From assembly GCF_024489055.1 (NCBI RefSeq), contig NC_090223.1, forward strand, positions 27,769,925 to 27,833,924: a stretch of 64,000 bases of DNA. The letters run 5' to 3'. The position numbers were made by a program, and so were the translations under genes. The DNA comes from Chanodichthys erythropterus (taxonomy: Eukaryota > Chordata > Actinopteri > Cypriniformes > Xenocyprididae). The notes below the pieces were generated by a model. That model was not told the DNA's origin and did no database searches. It saw only the letters and a program-made list of their open reading frames with translations. Below are positions 14,201 through 25,295 of the stretch, one piece after another; position 1 is the stretch's first letter, and each line of letters starts with the position of its first letter.

Positions 14201-14466
14201 TTTACAATCGTTACCTTAAAGTAGTTAAATATCCTAAATGTCCTTTTTGATCCCCGTCAAATGTGTGTATTTTGATGCATGTCTTGCAGGATCCTTTTGG
14301 GGAGAAGAGAGGTCGTTTTGACTACCAAGGTCTGTTGACTCGTCTCAGAGCCATCCAGAGGCGACTGCGGGAAAAGTGCCCGCCAGAGGACAATGACGGC
14401 GACTCTGACTCGGATACCAGCTCGTCCGGCACCGATCCGGACAGTCAGGGCAGCTCACAGCCTTAG
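8204..14466 (+). CDS. ube2z: Ubiquitin-conjugating enzyme E2 Z (UBA6-specific, USE1)
   Basis: E2 enzyme that in vertebrates is charged by UBA6, not UBA1, and passes on ubiquitin or FAT10. Coding exons: 8204-8592, 10155-10227, 11200-11387, 12466-12577, 12695-12807, 13262-13352, 14290-14466; 1143 nt, 380 aa (human 354). Residues 1-105 are a low-complexity Ala/Gly/Pro/Ser tail; the WDPTLSTDWD segment follows, then the UBC fold from about 126 (LRIKRDIMSIYKEPPPGM), with the PYEGGFF and YPIHPPRVK motifs and the catalytic cysteine C212 in NGKVCLSILG. After the fold come the extended C-terminal helices (MEKSFLEYYDFYEG) and an acidic Asp/Ser-rich tail. The ATG at 8204 (GACGATGG context) was chosen because an in-frame TGA lies at 8159-8161 and no earlier in-frame ATG exists; the only upstream alternative is a GTG at 8180. 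Confidence 0.97.
8861..9132. repeat. Foldback element, arms about 128 nt, loop about 15 nt
   Basis: In ube2z intron 1 the left arm (8861-8988; includes AGCCTCTAAGTGCCGTCTG) is repeated inverted in the right arm (9004-9132; CAGACGGCACTTAGAGGCT). Pairing continues inward to ATGGCAAT / ATTGCCAT around a short loop at 8989-9003. A near-complete palindrome of this size without coding content is best read as a non-autonomous foldback transposon. Confidence 0.85.
10455..10910 (+). repeat. Interspersed repeat family A, copy 1
   Basis: In ube2z intron 2. It shares the words TTTATTCAGCAAGGATGCAT, CCACAAAAATGTTAAGCAGC, CATTGATAATAATCATAAAT and GTGACACTGAAGACTGGAG with five other segments of this window (near 13.9, 16.3, 47.7, 57.8 and 61.9 kb). 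Better-preserved copies end in CCAAACTTTTG...GGTAGTG or its inverse CACTACC...TTTGGGG, so the family looks like a short terminal-inverted-repeat DNA element. Confidence 0.8.
11675..12209. mobile_element. Non-autonomous DNA transposon with 20-bp terminal inverted repeats
   Basis: Begins TTAAAGGTGCTAAAGAGGAT and ends with its exact inverse ATCCTCTTTAGCACCTTTAA, 535 bp in ube2z intron 3. The TTA/TAA-type tips suggest the PIF/Harbinger group, but I cannot prove the class. The interior contains a perfect 13-bp hairpin (11831-11843 with 11855-11867) and no transposase. Confidence 0.85.
13868..14112 (-). repeat. Interspersed repeat family A, copy 2 (inverse, truncated)
   Basis: In ube2z intron 6. 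Shows the family words on the other strand (GCTGCTCAAGAAAC, GATCAATTTAATGCATCCTT) and the terminal CCCCAAACTTTTGTATGGTA. Confidence 0.75.
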
Positions 14467-14898
14467 AGTGCCCTCTAGGGGTGTGAAGCAAACAAAGGTT
14501 AGATCGTTTCCCTTTACCTGCAGCTCCGGACTCCTCAAGCGAGCACAGATGCAAGAAGAGCTGGAAAAAAAACCCCTGGAGAATCCGCTCATGGAGAACA
14601 GAGTTTTTTTTTGTTTTTTTTTTGCTCTTGTGTGCTGGCCAATGACTGCCTTTTTGTTTTGCTGTTTATTTTTTTTCTTTGATGGAGAAGAGGTTCAGGC
14701 AGGAGGGGGAATGAGGGCCTTGCATATAGATGTATGTGTGCGTGTGTACATTTGTAAGTGACAGAGATGTATACGCCGGCTCCTCAGCAGGTCACCACAG
14801 CCTCTACCTTTTGAGTCCATGTTTCTGTCTCTTGCTGCATCCATTGTAGAGCTAAACAGAAAAAAGAAGACATATGAAGTCAAATAATTCATAATGAT

Positions 14899-14904
14899 AA
14901 TAAA
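14899..14904 (+). terminator. ube2z: Candidate ube2z polyadenylation signal AATAAA
   Basis: AATAAA about 430 nt after the stop codon. Mammalian UBE2Z has a longer 3' UTR, so transcripts may also end further on, up to about 16.1 kb; I cannot tell from sequence. Confidence 0.4.
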
Positions 14905-15749
14905 ATCACTCCTAAAACAAACCTGTTTACTTGCAAATGCACACATTTCTTTTTGTTCCACTGTTTAGTCTAATCCAAATGTTTGTTTTTCACTAATGAA
15001 ATCAGAGATACAGATTCACAATGAATTGAACACCACACTTTAAGAGCAAGAAAAATGGATGCAACTTTAAAGAAATGTACATATAATTATATAGAGAAGT
15101 TTTATTTTAATGTTCAATGTTCTTAAAATGCTATTGAACTGGTGAAAGTATCAGCAGCCTGCCAAGCACTAATGGGAAAGGTTGCCTTTTGAGTGTCGTC
15201 GACTCGTTGGAAATACAGTTTCGTTTGGTGATCTTAAGTCTGTCTCTAATTGTGAAGCTGTTGAGTGTCAAAAGAGACATCTGTTCTTCTGTTGTTGTTC
15301 TGGGAATAATCCTGAATTTTCAACAATGCAGAAACGTACTTTTACATGCTTTTTGTTGTAATTTCACTCATAATGCTTAGACAGCAGTTGCACACCAGCC
15401 TCGATACTGCTACAAATGTCCTTCTCTTTACCGGGGATACTGTGGTCACTGGTGTCCTCATATGCAACAGGATTAGGCTGCGTAGTACAGATTTGGAGAA
15501 GAGGAATGGGATAATATTTAACCATTTCTTGACACCATGGTTCTATCTATGCTCCAATTATAGTTTTCATGAGAGTGCACCTAAATATTTTACAACTATC
15601 TATTGCAATCCATCCCTTTAAATATAGTTTCCCACAGCATGATGAACACAACCAAACTGGCAGCCTTTACTATTCTGTATACATTTACATTTATGATGCA
15701 TTTTATCCATGGAAAAGCAGATACTCTTGGTTCTCTTTTGAGTGATTAA

Positions 15750-15750
<1 letters not shown>

Positions 15751-15782
<32 letters not shown>
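15751..15782. repeat. (CA)16 microsatellite
   Basis: Uninterrupted CA dinucleotides downstream of ube2z. Confidence 0.97.
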
Positions 15783-15784
<2 letters not shown>

Positions 15785-16237
15785 TCCTTTAGCAAAGTTT
15801 TATTTTCTCAGATGGGCCCAAGTACAGTTCTGAGGTTTTTGCATGTGCTATCATTTTGATGCAGTTGATTTCTCTTAAGCGACAGAGAATATATTCTGGT
15901 CTAGGGCATCATATTTTGATAAGACAGCACTTGTTAGGTTGCTTGATTGTTTGACTCTTAAGTCTGTGTGTCTTCTAGAACGCCCTGCAACAGGAAACAG
16001 TTCCTTAACTGTGAGTTTGACTTTTTGATGTACTAATGCTTTTCCCTTGTTAGCAAAATGAGAATGAATTATGTAAATAATTAATGTATCAATTGCAACT
16101 ATAAGAAAAAAATATATATAAAACTGATTCTGATTACTTGTGCCTCTGTTTGATTGCACTTGTTTCATTGATGTACTGTTTTCACTTATAATTCACTTAA
16201 TTTTAAGATGAGTTTTTTGGAATCACAAAAAAAAAAA

Positions 16238-16562
16238 GTATCGTGGTTTCCACAAAAATATTAAGCAGCACAACTGTTTCACAATAGTTTCAATATTGAT
16301 AATAACAGGAAATGTTTCTTGAGCAGCAATTCATCATATTAGAATGATTTTTTTAAGGATCATGTGACACTGAAGACTGATGCTGAAAATTCAGCTTTGC
16401 TGTCACAGGAATAAATTACATTTTAAAATATATTAGCATAGAAAACAGTTTAAACTAATAATATTTAATATATCTTTTGTTTTTACTGTATTTCTGGTTA
16501 AACAAATGCAGCCTTGGTGAGCATAAGAGACTTGTGACCCCAAACTTTTGAAAGGTAGTGTA
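16238..16562 (+). repeat. Interspersed repeat family A, copy 3 (5'-truncated)
   Basis: Contains the family words CCACAAAAATATTAAGCAGC and GTGACACTGAAGACTGATGC and ends with the terminal motif CCCCAAACTTTTGAAAGGTA. Confidence 0.8.
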
Positions 16563-16985
16563 TAAAAATCATGCTTAATTTTAGTAATTCAGTTTCAAAA
16601 TGTCATCAGGTTTCAGTGTTTTTAGGTCATATGACACATTGAAATAACCCTTGCCATTATCTTTCAATCAGTTTTATGCTGAGTTTGTGAAAACACAATT
16701 CACATATTCATATGTTTCTAAAACATGTTGGACTGTGACTGATTTGGACGATAAGGATTTTAATTTAAATGCCTTGAGTTGAAATGTTCAGTGCACATCA
16801 AAAAATAGATGCATTTTAGTTTCAGGGCACAAGAATGTTCCTCATTTAATTTAAAATCTCACTGATCTTACACAATTAATTAAAAAAATATTTGTAAATT
16901 TATTACATGCATGATTATCCTTTAAACGAGCACTTTTAGTAATGCAAGTATAATCGCTGTGTGTTGTCTTGAAGCATTTGAGTGG

Positions 16986-16999
16986 TCATTAGGGGGCAG
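16986..16999 (+). promoter_or_regulatory. CTCF-like motif
   Basis: TCATTAGGGGGCAG fits the CTCF core consensus CCASYAGRKGGCRS at 12 of 14 positions. Plus orientation, between ube2z and igf2bp1. Binding is inference. Confidence 0.4.
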
Positions 17000-17499
17000 T
17001 AGTGCGCAGCTATTGTCACCACAGAGCACAAGCCAACTCTCTCGTGTTGAAAAACCTGTTAATCCTGTTGAAAAACCCAATGAAAGATGGGTCTGAAAGA
17101 TTGCCAAACTGTTAATGGTGTTTGGCTAAACTCTTAGATGTGCTTTTATGGAGGCAACTTTATATGAATCCTGAAGTTATATCAAAACTTAAATCTCACT
17201 TATATGTGAATAGTCTATAAGTGAAGTGTAACATGGTGTAGTAAAAAGTGTTTCATAAATAATTGAGAAAGACCACATCTCTGTCGTATGTAATTTCTGC
17301 ATGCTGTTTTATATCTTCTGCCCTCTATACATCAGAGAAGACTCTTGACTGTAAGAGCAGCTACAGATTTAACAATCTGTTTGACAACAATTGAAATTGT
17401 CTTGGTGGAAATGTTCAGCTGAAACATCTTCTAAGTTACAGTAACCACAACGATTAATAACAAATATTGATAAGCACCACAGAATATGGTATCAAACAT

Positions 17500-17799
17500 G
17501 TCATTCATTAATACAGTTTATTCACTGTAGTTTAAAAAAATGGTGATAAAATATAACAAGATCTCTAAACTGTGTCAGAAAAAAAAAATAATCTTAATTA
17601 TGTCAGATAACACTTAAGCAAAACATGAATAATTTTTGTTCCGGCAATGTTACTGGTAGTCCACTGTATGAAGATTTTTTGTGTATAATATGTCAGTTTA
17701 CTTTATTTTGCTATCCTCACTTACATAAATGAACTATAGTGTCCTGCACCCACTAGTAAAAATTTATCAAAAAGGTCTGAAAAATGTTGGGTTTGACTG
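17500..17799 (+). mobile_element. Tc1-type non-autonomous element, family B copy 1
   Basis: Matches the copies at 35781-36134 and 45366-45706 (shared words TTCATTAATACAGTTTATTC, AATTATGTCAGATAACACTT, GTGTCCTGCACCCACTAGTA). The right terminal repeat GGTTTGACTG followed by TA is intact; the left end is eroded. Confidence 0.8.
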
Positions 17800-18659
17800 T
17801 ATTTGCTATTAACTTGTAGAATACTGTATGTATTATAGTATTTACAACACTTTGTTAATGAATGCTACAGCATACTGCAGTGTTAACTATAGTGAACTGA
17901 TCAACTGTAATAAATACTTTAGTATACTTTAGTTTGTACTACAGTAAACTAGTGTATTCATTGTAGTATAATATACCCGATAGTTTTAGAAAACTCAGTA
18001 CAGTATTGGGTAAAGTAGTTTGTTTATATTACTATAGTTGATGTAATATTAACACAGCAACTACACAACAAATTTAGTCAAGTAGCCTATAGTATGGTTC
18101 AAAAACATATAATATTTGCTATAAATGACTATAGTATTTTTTCATGTGGAATTAGATGTGTCACAGAGATTTTTTTTATTTAACCTTACTTAGCCTTTAA
18201 TAGTTTTTCTTGGTCAAAATTCCCGAGAAACTGTGAAAGTGAAGCAGTTGTTCTCAACTGTGAACACAGAAACACTTTTTGTGTAGGCTAGTAATTAACT
18301 TTAAAGAATTGTAGCTCTTCTTTTAAGAAACTAGCCTACATTGACTTCACAAACTAAAAAATTTCTCATTTGAAATTATTTGTTTTGAAAAATGATTTTT
18401 GGTAAACAGAAACATAATGTCCATACAAGAAGGACCTTCTCAATCGAATTCGGTTTTAAATTCGTTAAGAGAGAGCCATATGTCTTTCGTAATAAGGTCA
18501 CTTGTAGCCTAATTCTGTATGATATCTTTCTCCTACATCATAAATATAACGTTTCACCTGTGTCTGATTGATTTTGCCACATGAACTGTGACTTACTTTA
18601 TGTGCAAGACTTCTTCCCCCTCACGAGTCACGACAACAATCACAACCATGACAACGGTC

Positions 18660-18888
18660 GAATTCCAGGGGGAGGGGTGATGGAACTTTACGTTTCGTGA
18701 CGTCACAGTCTCCCTAGTTTTAAGCAATCAGAAATTCTAAGCAAACAAACAACAAAACAAGTTAAACAAAACCAGTTAAACATGACAACAAAAATCATCG
18801 CTATGAGCGGAAAACCACGATTTTATGACACACATCTTACTAACAAACAGCAGTTCCGTTAAAGGAAGTTATCAGAGGAAGTCATGAG
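18660..18888 (+). promoter_or_regulatory. Promoter-like segment with consensus CRE and splice donor
   Basis: A perfect palindromic cAMP-response element GTGACGTCAC (18697-18706) follows a GGGGGAGGGG tract. About 180 bp downstream, GTCATGAG|GTGAGAT would be a strong donor (exon end 18888). This could be the first exon of a non-coding transcript or of an unrecognised gene. No downstream coding exon can be joined to it with confidence. Confidence 0.25.
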
Positions 18889-20230
18889 GTGAGATATTGG
18901 GGGGTGTCTTTATGGTTTTAATGCTTTTTACATTAAAAAATTGTTTGTGCAATATGAAGGCGTTATCTAAACCACAAAACTGTTATTGCTCTGAAAACGC
19001 CAGTTTGAGTTTCACACTTAATTCATTCATTTATGAAATCGTTCATTTATTATTCACTTTAAAACACTTACTTGATTGCCTCAGACTTTAGTCTTTCGTT
19101 ATAGCTAACTGTTTATTCAATTCCTAAAAATTATTATAAATAGGTAAACGTCTTAATTGATTTACTTTGCAATTGCACCTTCAGAACATTTGAATAACTC
19201 GTTACATGCTCAAAACACAATTAAACAATTTGATTGGTCTTGTTCACGGTCTGGGTTCAATAATACATTTTATTTAACTCACAATGTATGTAATTAAGCG
19301 TGCAATTTTAAGCTCTTTTAGTCTCCGTTGTTTGTTTACTTTAAGCATGTGCTCAGAGTAAATAACAAACGTGGCAATGCTGAAAAGATTCAGAATCTAA
19401 TGTGCAGCTATGCTGGAAAATTATACAAGAATTAAGCACGCAAAAGTGACACGATATTTCGTTTTACTTCGTTAGTTCAGCTATTTTTCTGTTTTGTCGC
19501 GATGAAACTCTCTATATAGACCATCTTTAAAGCGCCATGTCTTCGTCAGTGAGCATTTGTTCACATGACCAAATGAATAAAATCAATACAGCCTGCACGA
19601 ACTTTGAGCATCAGTTATGTGTAACACTAGTGTAACTCAACTGTCGTGTCCATGTCACATATTATGAATGAAATGTCTGGTAAACGTCACAGTTTTCATA
19701 GCGCACGTGACATCAGTCTGGCAAACTTTTCAAGTTAACGAAATTCATCAAGATTCGCAACCAAAGACGTATACGGTAGCTATTTATCAGCCGTTTGGGA
19801 CTTGCTCACATAATATAGCTAAAGAAAATGTCACTGTTGTTCTCTGGAAATTTGATTACATTAATTGTCCTTTCATAAATTAATTCAGTTAATGGAGCTT
19901 CACGTGGTACCTGTATCAAGAAATAAATGATAATGTGCACTTAAAATGTAGCTACGCTACTTACAGTGAGCAAACAATTCTGTGTGAGTCTCAGTTCTCG
20001 GGAATTGCATTATCTCAAAATGCCCACTTGGTGGAAGCAGCCACGTGCAAGTCATTGCCCTAGTGGGCATACTATACTTCAAACACCAACACCACATAGC
20101 TGTCGGTGTATTCTCAGTTTTGAGCGTTAAACATACTTTGTTTTGTATGAACTTAAACAGAGAGCTGTCGATGCATCAGTTGATATGTAGGATATCTGAT
20201 ATGAGAGCAGACCCAAGCTTGTTTTCCAAC

Positions 20231-20269
20231 GCGCGCGCTCTCCATTTCTTTCTTTCTCGCGCGCGCGCT
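20231..20269. repeat. Two CG-alternating tracts around a pyrimidine tract
   Basis: GCGCGCGC at 20231-20238 and CGCGCGCGCGC at about 20258-20268 flank TCTCCATTTCTTTCTTTCT. CpG is otherwise rare here, and alternating CG tracts can adopt Z-DNA or pair as a stem. Confidence 0.7.
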
Positions 20270-20729
20270 ATTGGTAAACCGGTCTCATTTGGCGTTTATT
20301 AAAGTCACACAAATTCTTATTGTGTTCATGCGCCCAGTAAGGCATAATTTTTCAGATGTGTGGACAAAACATATACTTTTATAAACGCGAACTGAAACAT
20401 AGGCAAAGTTATAGGGACGAAGAAATACAACAACTGGAGAGCATAATTGTTCACATTGTACGCGCAGGGGTGTGTTATGTACGTCACCAGCTCAGAGGCG
20501 AAACACTTTTCTGATTGGACACACCCTCCCCCTCTCCATTTTGTGGGAAATCGCATTTTAGCTTCAAGTTGCTGATCATTAAAACTGTTTCTTTGTCTTT
20601 ACAAAACGGATATCGAATATTTAATGTATTCTCTTCGAGAAGTTAAACACAATAGAGGAACTGATGATATGAATCAGTCAGGTACTTTAACAACAGCGTG
20701 TGCATTGAACCTGATGATCATTCCCTTAC

Positions 20730-20730
<1 letters not shown>

Positions 20731-20805
<75 letters not shown>
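20731..20805. repeat. (TTTC)n microsatellite, about 75 bp
   Basis: Nearly uninterrupted tetranucleotide repeat. Open frames through it are low-complexity artefacts. Confidence 0.97.
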
Positions 20806-22988
20806 GTTAATTTATGTTGTCTTATTTTCCTTTTTTGTACGATTGCAAGTCACATTCACTCTGCTTTTAAATCTGTTAACAAAACTTTATTTTTCAAAAC
20901 TGCTTGCATGATTAAATCTTACAGTGGTATTTTTAATTGTGCTAATTATTTATTTTAAAAGTGCTTGTATTATGCGTGTTAATTACATATTTAAATAATT
21001 CAATTTGCTTGTTGTGCTTTACTTTGTTTTAGTTGGAAATGACTGTCTTCCTATAGGCTACAAATATGTTGTTGTACTCTTAACTTGTACACTATGTGTT
21101 TGTAAGAGAAAGGTATATCTTATTTTATCAAACTTTAGTGACCTATTTTATTGTGAGACTATATTATACTTTTAGATTAAACTAAATAATCTGGAAACTT
21201 CCTTTATTTGGAGGGGCTGGATTGTATCAAATATACTTACTTTTTTTTTTTACATTGAAATTGCATGTAAAATGACACTGCTTGTAATATAATGTAAATA
21301 AATTATATTTATTAATTTATTTATTTATTTGCACATAGCTTTTTCAATCAAACATATTTGTATAAACCCACAAGTCTCTTTGTGGGTTGGATAAACTTAT
21401 GCTTACATTTTAGGAGACATTTTTAAAAAGATATTTGATGGGCTAAAACGGGGAACATTTGTAGAGATGTATTTTACATATTTTAGAAATAACAGTGAAA
21501 ACCGTTTGAAACAATTAATTCTAAATTCACAACGTTTAGATACACAAGAAAACTGTTTCAGGAGTTGAAAACAACACCTAAACATATTGCTGGGGATTTC
21601 TCCAATGTGGCTTACTGCTTAGATTGATAAGGCTGGATTTACAGGGTTTTACAAATCCAGATTATATTGTGTTATTGCTAAGACAGCAGAGAGGGTCTCA
21701 CATCATTTGAGTGGCATCATGGGAAATGACAGAGAACTGACAATCATTCTCAGCTTCCTCCAAGAGGGCAGAAATTACATCACTCTTATCCAGTTTAAAA
21801 AGTCCAATTTGCTTTCTAACAAGTTGTTAGAATATAAAACATTATTTGTATTAAGGTATTCAGAGGGAGAAAACAAAAAACAGTCTTGATACTGCTGTTA
21901 TTTTTGTGTTGTCAATAGTATGCATATGACTGCTTAAACAAAGACTGAGATCAACATGTTTTGATAACTTTTTGTATAACTTTTGTGTTCATATTTTCAC
22001 AGCATGCATGAATTAGAACTAAAATTTCATTATTTTAAAAAGATAAAATTCTCTTTTTGTACATGCTTAATTTAAAGTAGTTTAAAGTGCTAATTAAATA
22101 TCCCACATCGAAAAATATATATCATACTTTTATTCAAAGTTTAATTATTTACAATTTACAAAAATCAGATAAATATAAAATGGTTTATGTTAAGCAACTA
22201 TAGCAATATTTTATTCTTACATTTAATCTTAGTTAAATGACTGAAGTTAATAAAGTTTGTAAAGATCTGTTAGCGGTTTCTTCCATGATGAGAGCTGCGT
22301 AGATGCAAGAATGCAAAGCAAACAAATATAAAATTCAGGGAAACCATGAAGTCTGTTAGACCTTCTTCTGCGAAAGCCTTCAGGTGATTATGTGAGTTAA
22401 ACAAATATGACAAATCTTCCCTTTCCATTATAGGGGGAAAAAGTACTTTGGGTCATATAAAAATGTAACAATTCTACAATAAAATGAAAGTCATTTACAT
22501 GCAATAACGTTGTATTTCTGTCCCTAGATTGACACGGTCTTGCCATGGTTATACTTTTAATTATTTAATTTTTTTTTTAAGTTATTACTTTTTTCTTTAT
22601 GTAAAAAGGCTGGTTACATTTCCACTGATAACATAAATAATAATTGTCTATGATTTTCAGCTATAGTTTCCATTTCCATGTTTAAGACTGACTTTGGCTC
22701 TGGTCTCTAGTATACAAATGTCCTAACTTGCCTTACAATAGGTGTAAGCCATTCAGACAACCATATATGAATGTATATGTAGCCAGACCAAACTTTTTTT
22801 TTTTCTCACATTGAGCTTTATTTATTGGTATGTATGTATAATTTTGTGTCTTTCTTAAATTAATTTGATACACCGCTCATTACTTTCTCCTAAAGGTAAC
22901 AAAGTTACTTATTTCAGTTGAATAACATGTAAATGGTAAATAAACATATTCACACTATTCTTATAGAGTCATTCTTGCTTTTTTTCAG

Positions 22989-23084
22989 AACTTCCTTCCC
23001 ACCATGCAAGATCCAGAGCCTTATCACGAGCTATACATGATGCAAATGAAAACAAAGCCCTTGATCATACCTTATAGTATCTAA
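22989..23084 (+). other. Exon-like open segment with acceptor and stop
   Basis: A good acceptor (CTTGCTTTTTTTCAG) is followed by 31 open codons (starting NFLPTMQDPEPYHELYMMQM) and TAA at 23082-23084. I recognise no family. It may be a terminal exon of an undetected small gene, or chance. Confidence 0.15.
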
Positions 23085-23536
23085 AACAGTATAGTATAAT
23101 TATTTTGTATAATAAACAGCGTTTTGTAAAGAACATCAATGGACAGTTTTCACTGATGCACCATCAAACCCTAAAGTCCTTCTTGTCCTGGATGAGCTCC
23201 ATGCCTGTGGTCCTCCTCACCAAGAAAAGTGATGCCCTACCCCCACACCAGCCATTCCTCATCATCCCCCTCACAGTGTGTGGTCAGGTCACAATCTCAA
23301 ATCTCAGAGTCCCTCTTAAACTCACAGGGGGTTGTATTGACATGCCAATTTCTTCACAGGACCACAAACTGCACCCCCTTGCAACAGTTTCTTTACAGAG
23401 TGTAACAAGACTATGAAAGGAAATTCATATTCAATGCAAGATATGACAACTGCAGTATTGCTTAGCTATTGTTGCAATTAATAGAATATGGGCTACCCAT
23501 GGATTTGACCTAGTAACTTTAAAGCTAACTGTACAA

Positions 23537-23537
<1 letters not shown>

Positions 23538-23573
<36 letters not shown>
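23538..23573. repeat. (CT)n(CA)n compound microsatellite
   Basis: CT dinucleotides pass directly into CA dinucleotides. Confidence 0.95.
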
Positions 23574-25295
23574 AATACAGCTTCTAGCTGCGTTCAGACA
23601 GAGGCCATCAAAACAGTAACCCCTTTAGTCCTTAGTAGTTCTACCTGGCATGTCAGATGTTGCTTCAGCGACATCAGCATGTTAAAGTCGATGATGTGCA
23701 GCTGAATGCTTCGTCTGATAGACTTAAGTATGGCCCTGAGGCTCGACAGGGCGTGTGCGTTTATGAATTGTGGAGAATGGACGTATAAAAAATAGAGACA
23801 GTAATATTCAGGAACAGTGTGCACAAAGCAGCCTTTATTTACATTGCAGGAAACCTTGCGCGAGAGAACCTCGAGATGCGTGTGCGCAAAAGGGCATACT
23901 TTATATTTATCCAAACAATAAAAAACGATGATTAATCACCACAGATGCGTTACACGGTTCAGATATGCAAACAACTACGCCTATTTTGTCAACTCATCGA
24001 AAGCAATCTTGAATTCTTGCGCCCAAGTTGTGCTTCGTTACTGAATGGCCACGCCATGAGTGATTTAAACATGCGCAAAGCTCGAGAAACAGGATAAATG
24101 GGTTTTATACGGAATCTGCGCCTTATTTCAGATGGCATGTTGGTCAAAAAACTCTTCATTACGCAACAGGACCACTGTAGAGTGTCCTGCGAGACGTGCA
24201 TCATTCCTCCTTCTTGTTGTAATGGACGGGAAGCCATTTTCTCACAGTGAGCCGGTACTGCCGCCACGTGTACAATTTCAGAGGCACGTAACAAAAGTAA
24301 CCGCTTGAAATTCCCATCTGATTTGCGTTTAACTCATTTGAATGGGAATTTGAGGTCGGATTTTTCAGACCTGGGTATATAGCTGGAAAAAGCCTAGCAA
24401 AGAAACATCATACACGGGGTGTACAGACAATAGGCAATGCAACAGTTGCTCACTTCCTGTTGGTAGGCGGTATCCTCGACTCTAGGCCCTGCTGTCTAAA
24501 CCCCCCATTTTGAATCAGTTGTTGGACCTTCTCATGTCTCGTTTGGGCGCAACATGGAGGTGAGCACGAGAACTTTCGAGATGTCAGTGGAAATGAGTCT
24601 CTTTAGTTTCGGAGCTGACCTGATAAAGTAAAACTGGATTCTGCGTAACCCGCATGGCCAAGTTCCCAAGAGCCGAATTAAAAAGGATACAGTGTTTCAA
24701 TAAAACCATGCATTGAATATGTGTGTTACTGCGTAGTACTCCTCCTCAAAAATGTTTGCCATAAACTTTGGTTGTAAAACTACTCTAATTAAATATTTTA
24801 CTTAACCACCCTGTTCGTGACCCACAGCTAACAATATCATAAAGGCTATTCGTTTTAGTATTAGAAATACGCGTTCCATGATCAACTTAAGTCACTTGCG
24901 TAATGCAGACCATCAAGCGAGCATGAAAAGGGTAACTACCAAAAGCAAAGCAACATCACATAGGGGTTTACTTGCATGGAAGCTCTCAACAAATGTAAAA
25001 TTACACTAGCCTAAATGGCATTTTGTCCTAAATTGTGTCTCAGTGGAATATGAAAAATTCTGGTGAATGTAAAAAAAAAAAAAACCCTCCAAAACGTTGA
25101 AAGAAAAACAGTTTACGTGACGTAAAGCACATAAGTAAAACTGGAGCATGTGTGGGCTAGTATGCAATGCATGCAGGAGATATACGGTGCAATGTACAGA
25201 GAATGTTCCTGTCTTTCCAAGCACAACCAGATTGAGAGAGGGAGCGCGCACGCACGAGAGAGCGGAGGACCGGCCCCTTCTCTAGCTACTCTGAG

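Noticed and set aside
23105..23416. 103-residue open frame with a transposase-like stretch (KVLLVLDELHA) in the overlapping frame
   Set aside because: The resemblance to pogo-type DDE domains is short, breaks off at a stop, and has no terminal repeats; too weak to call.
23989..24294. 101-residue minus-strand open frame upstream of igf2bp1
   Set aside because: No recognisable domain or splice context; may be part of a repeat or chance in CpG-richer DNA.
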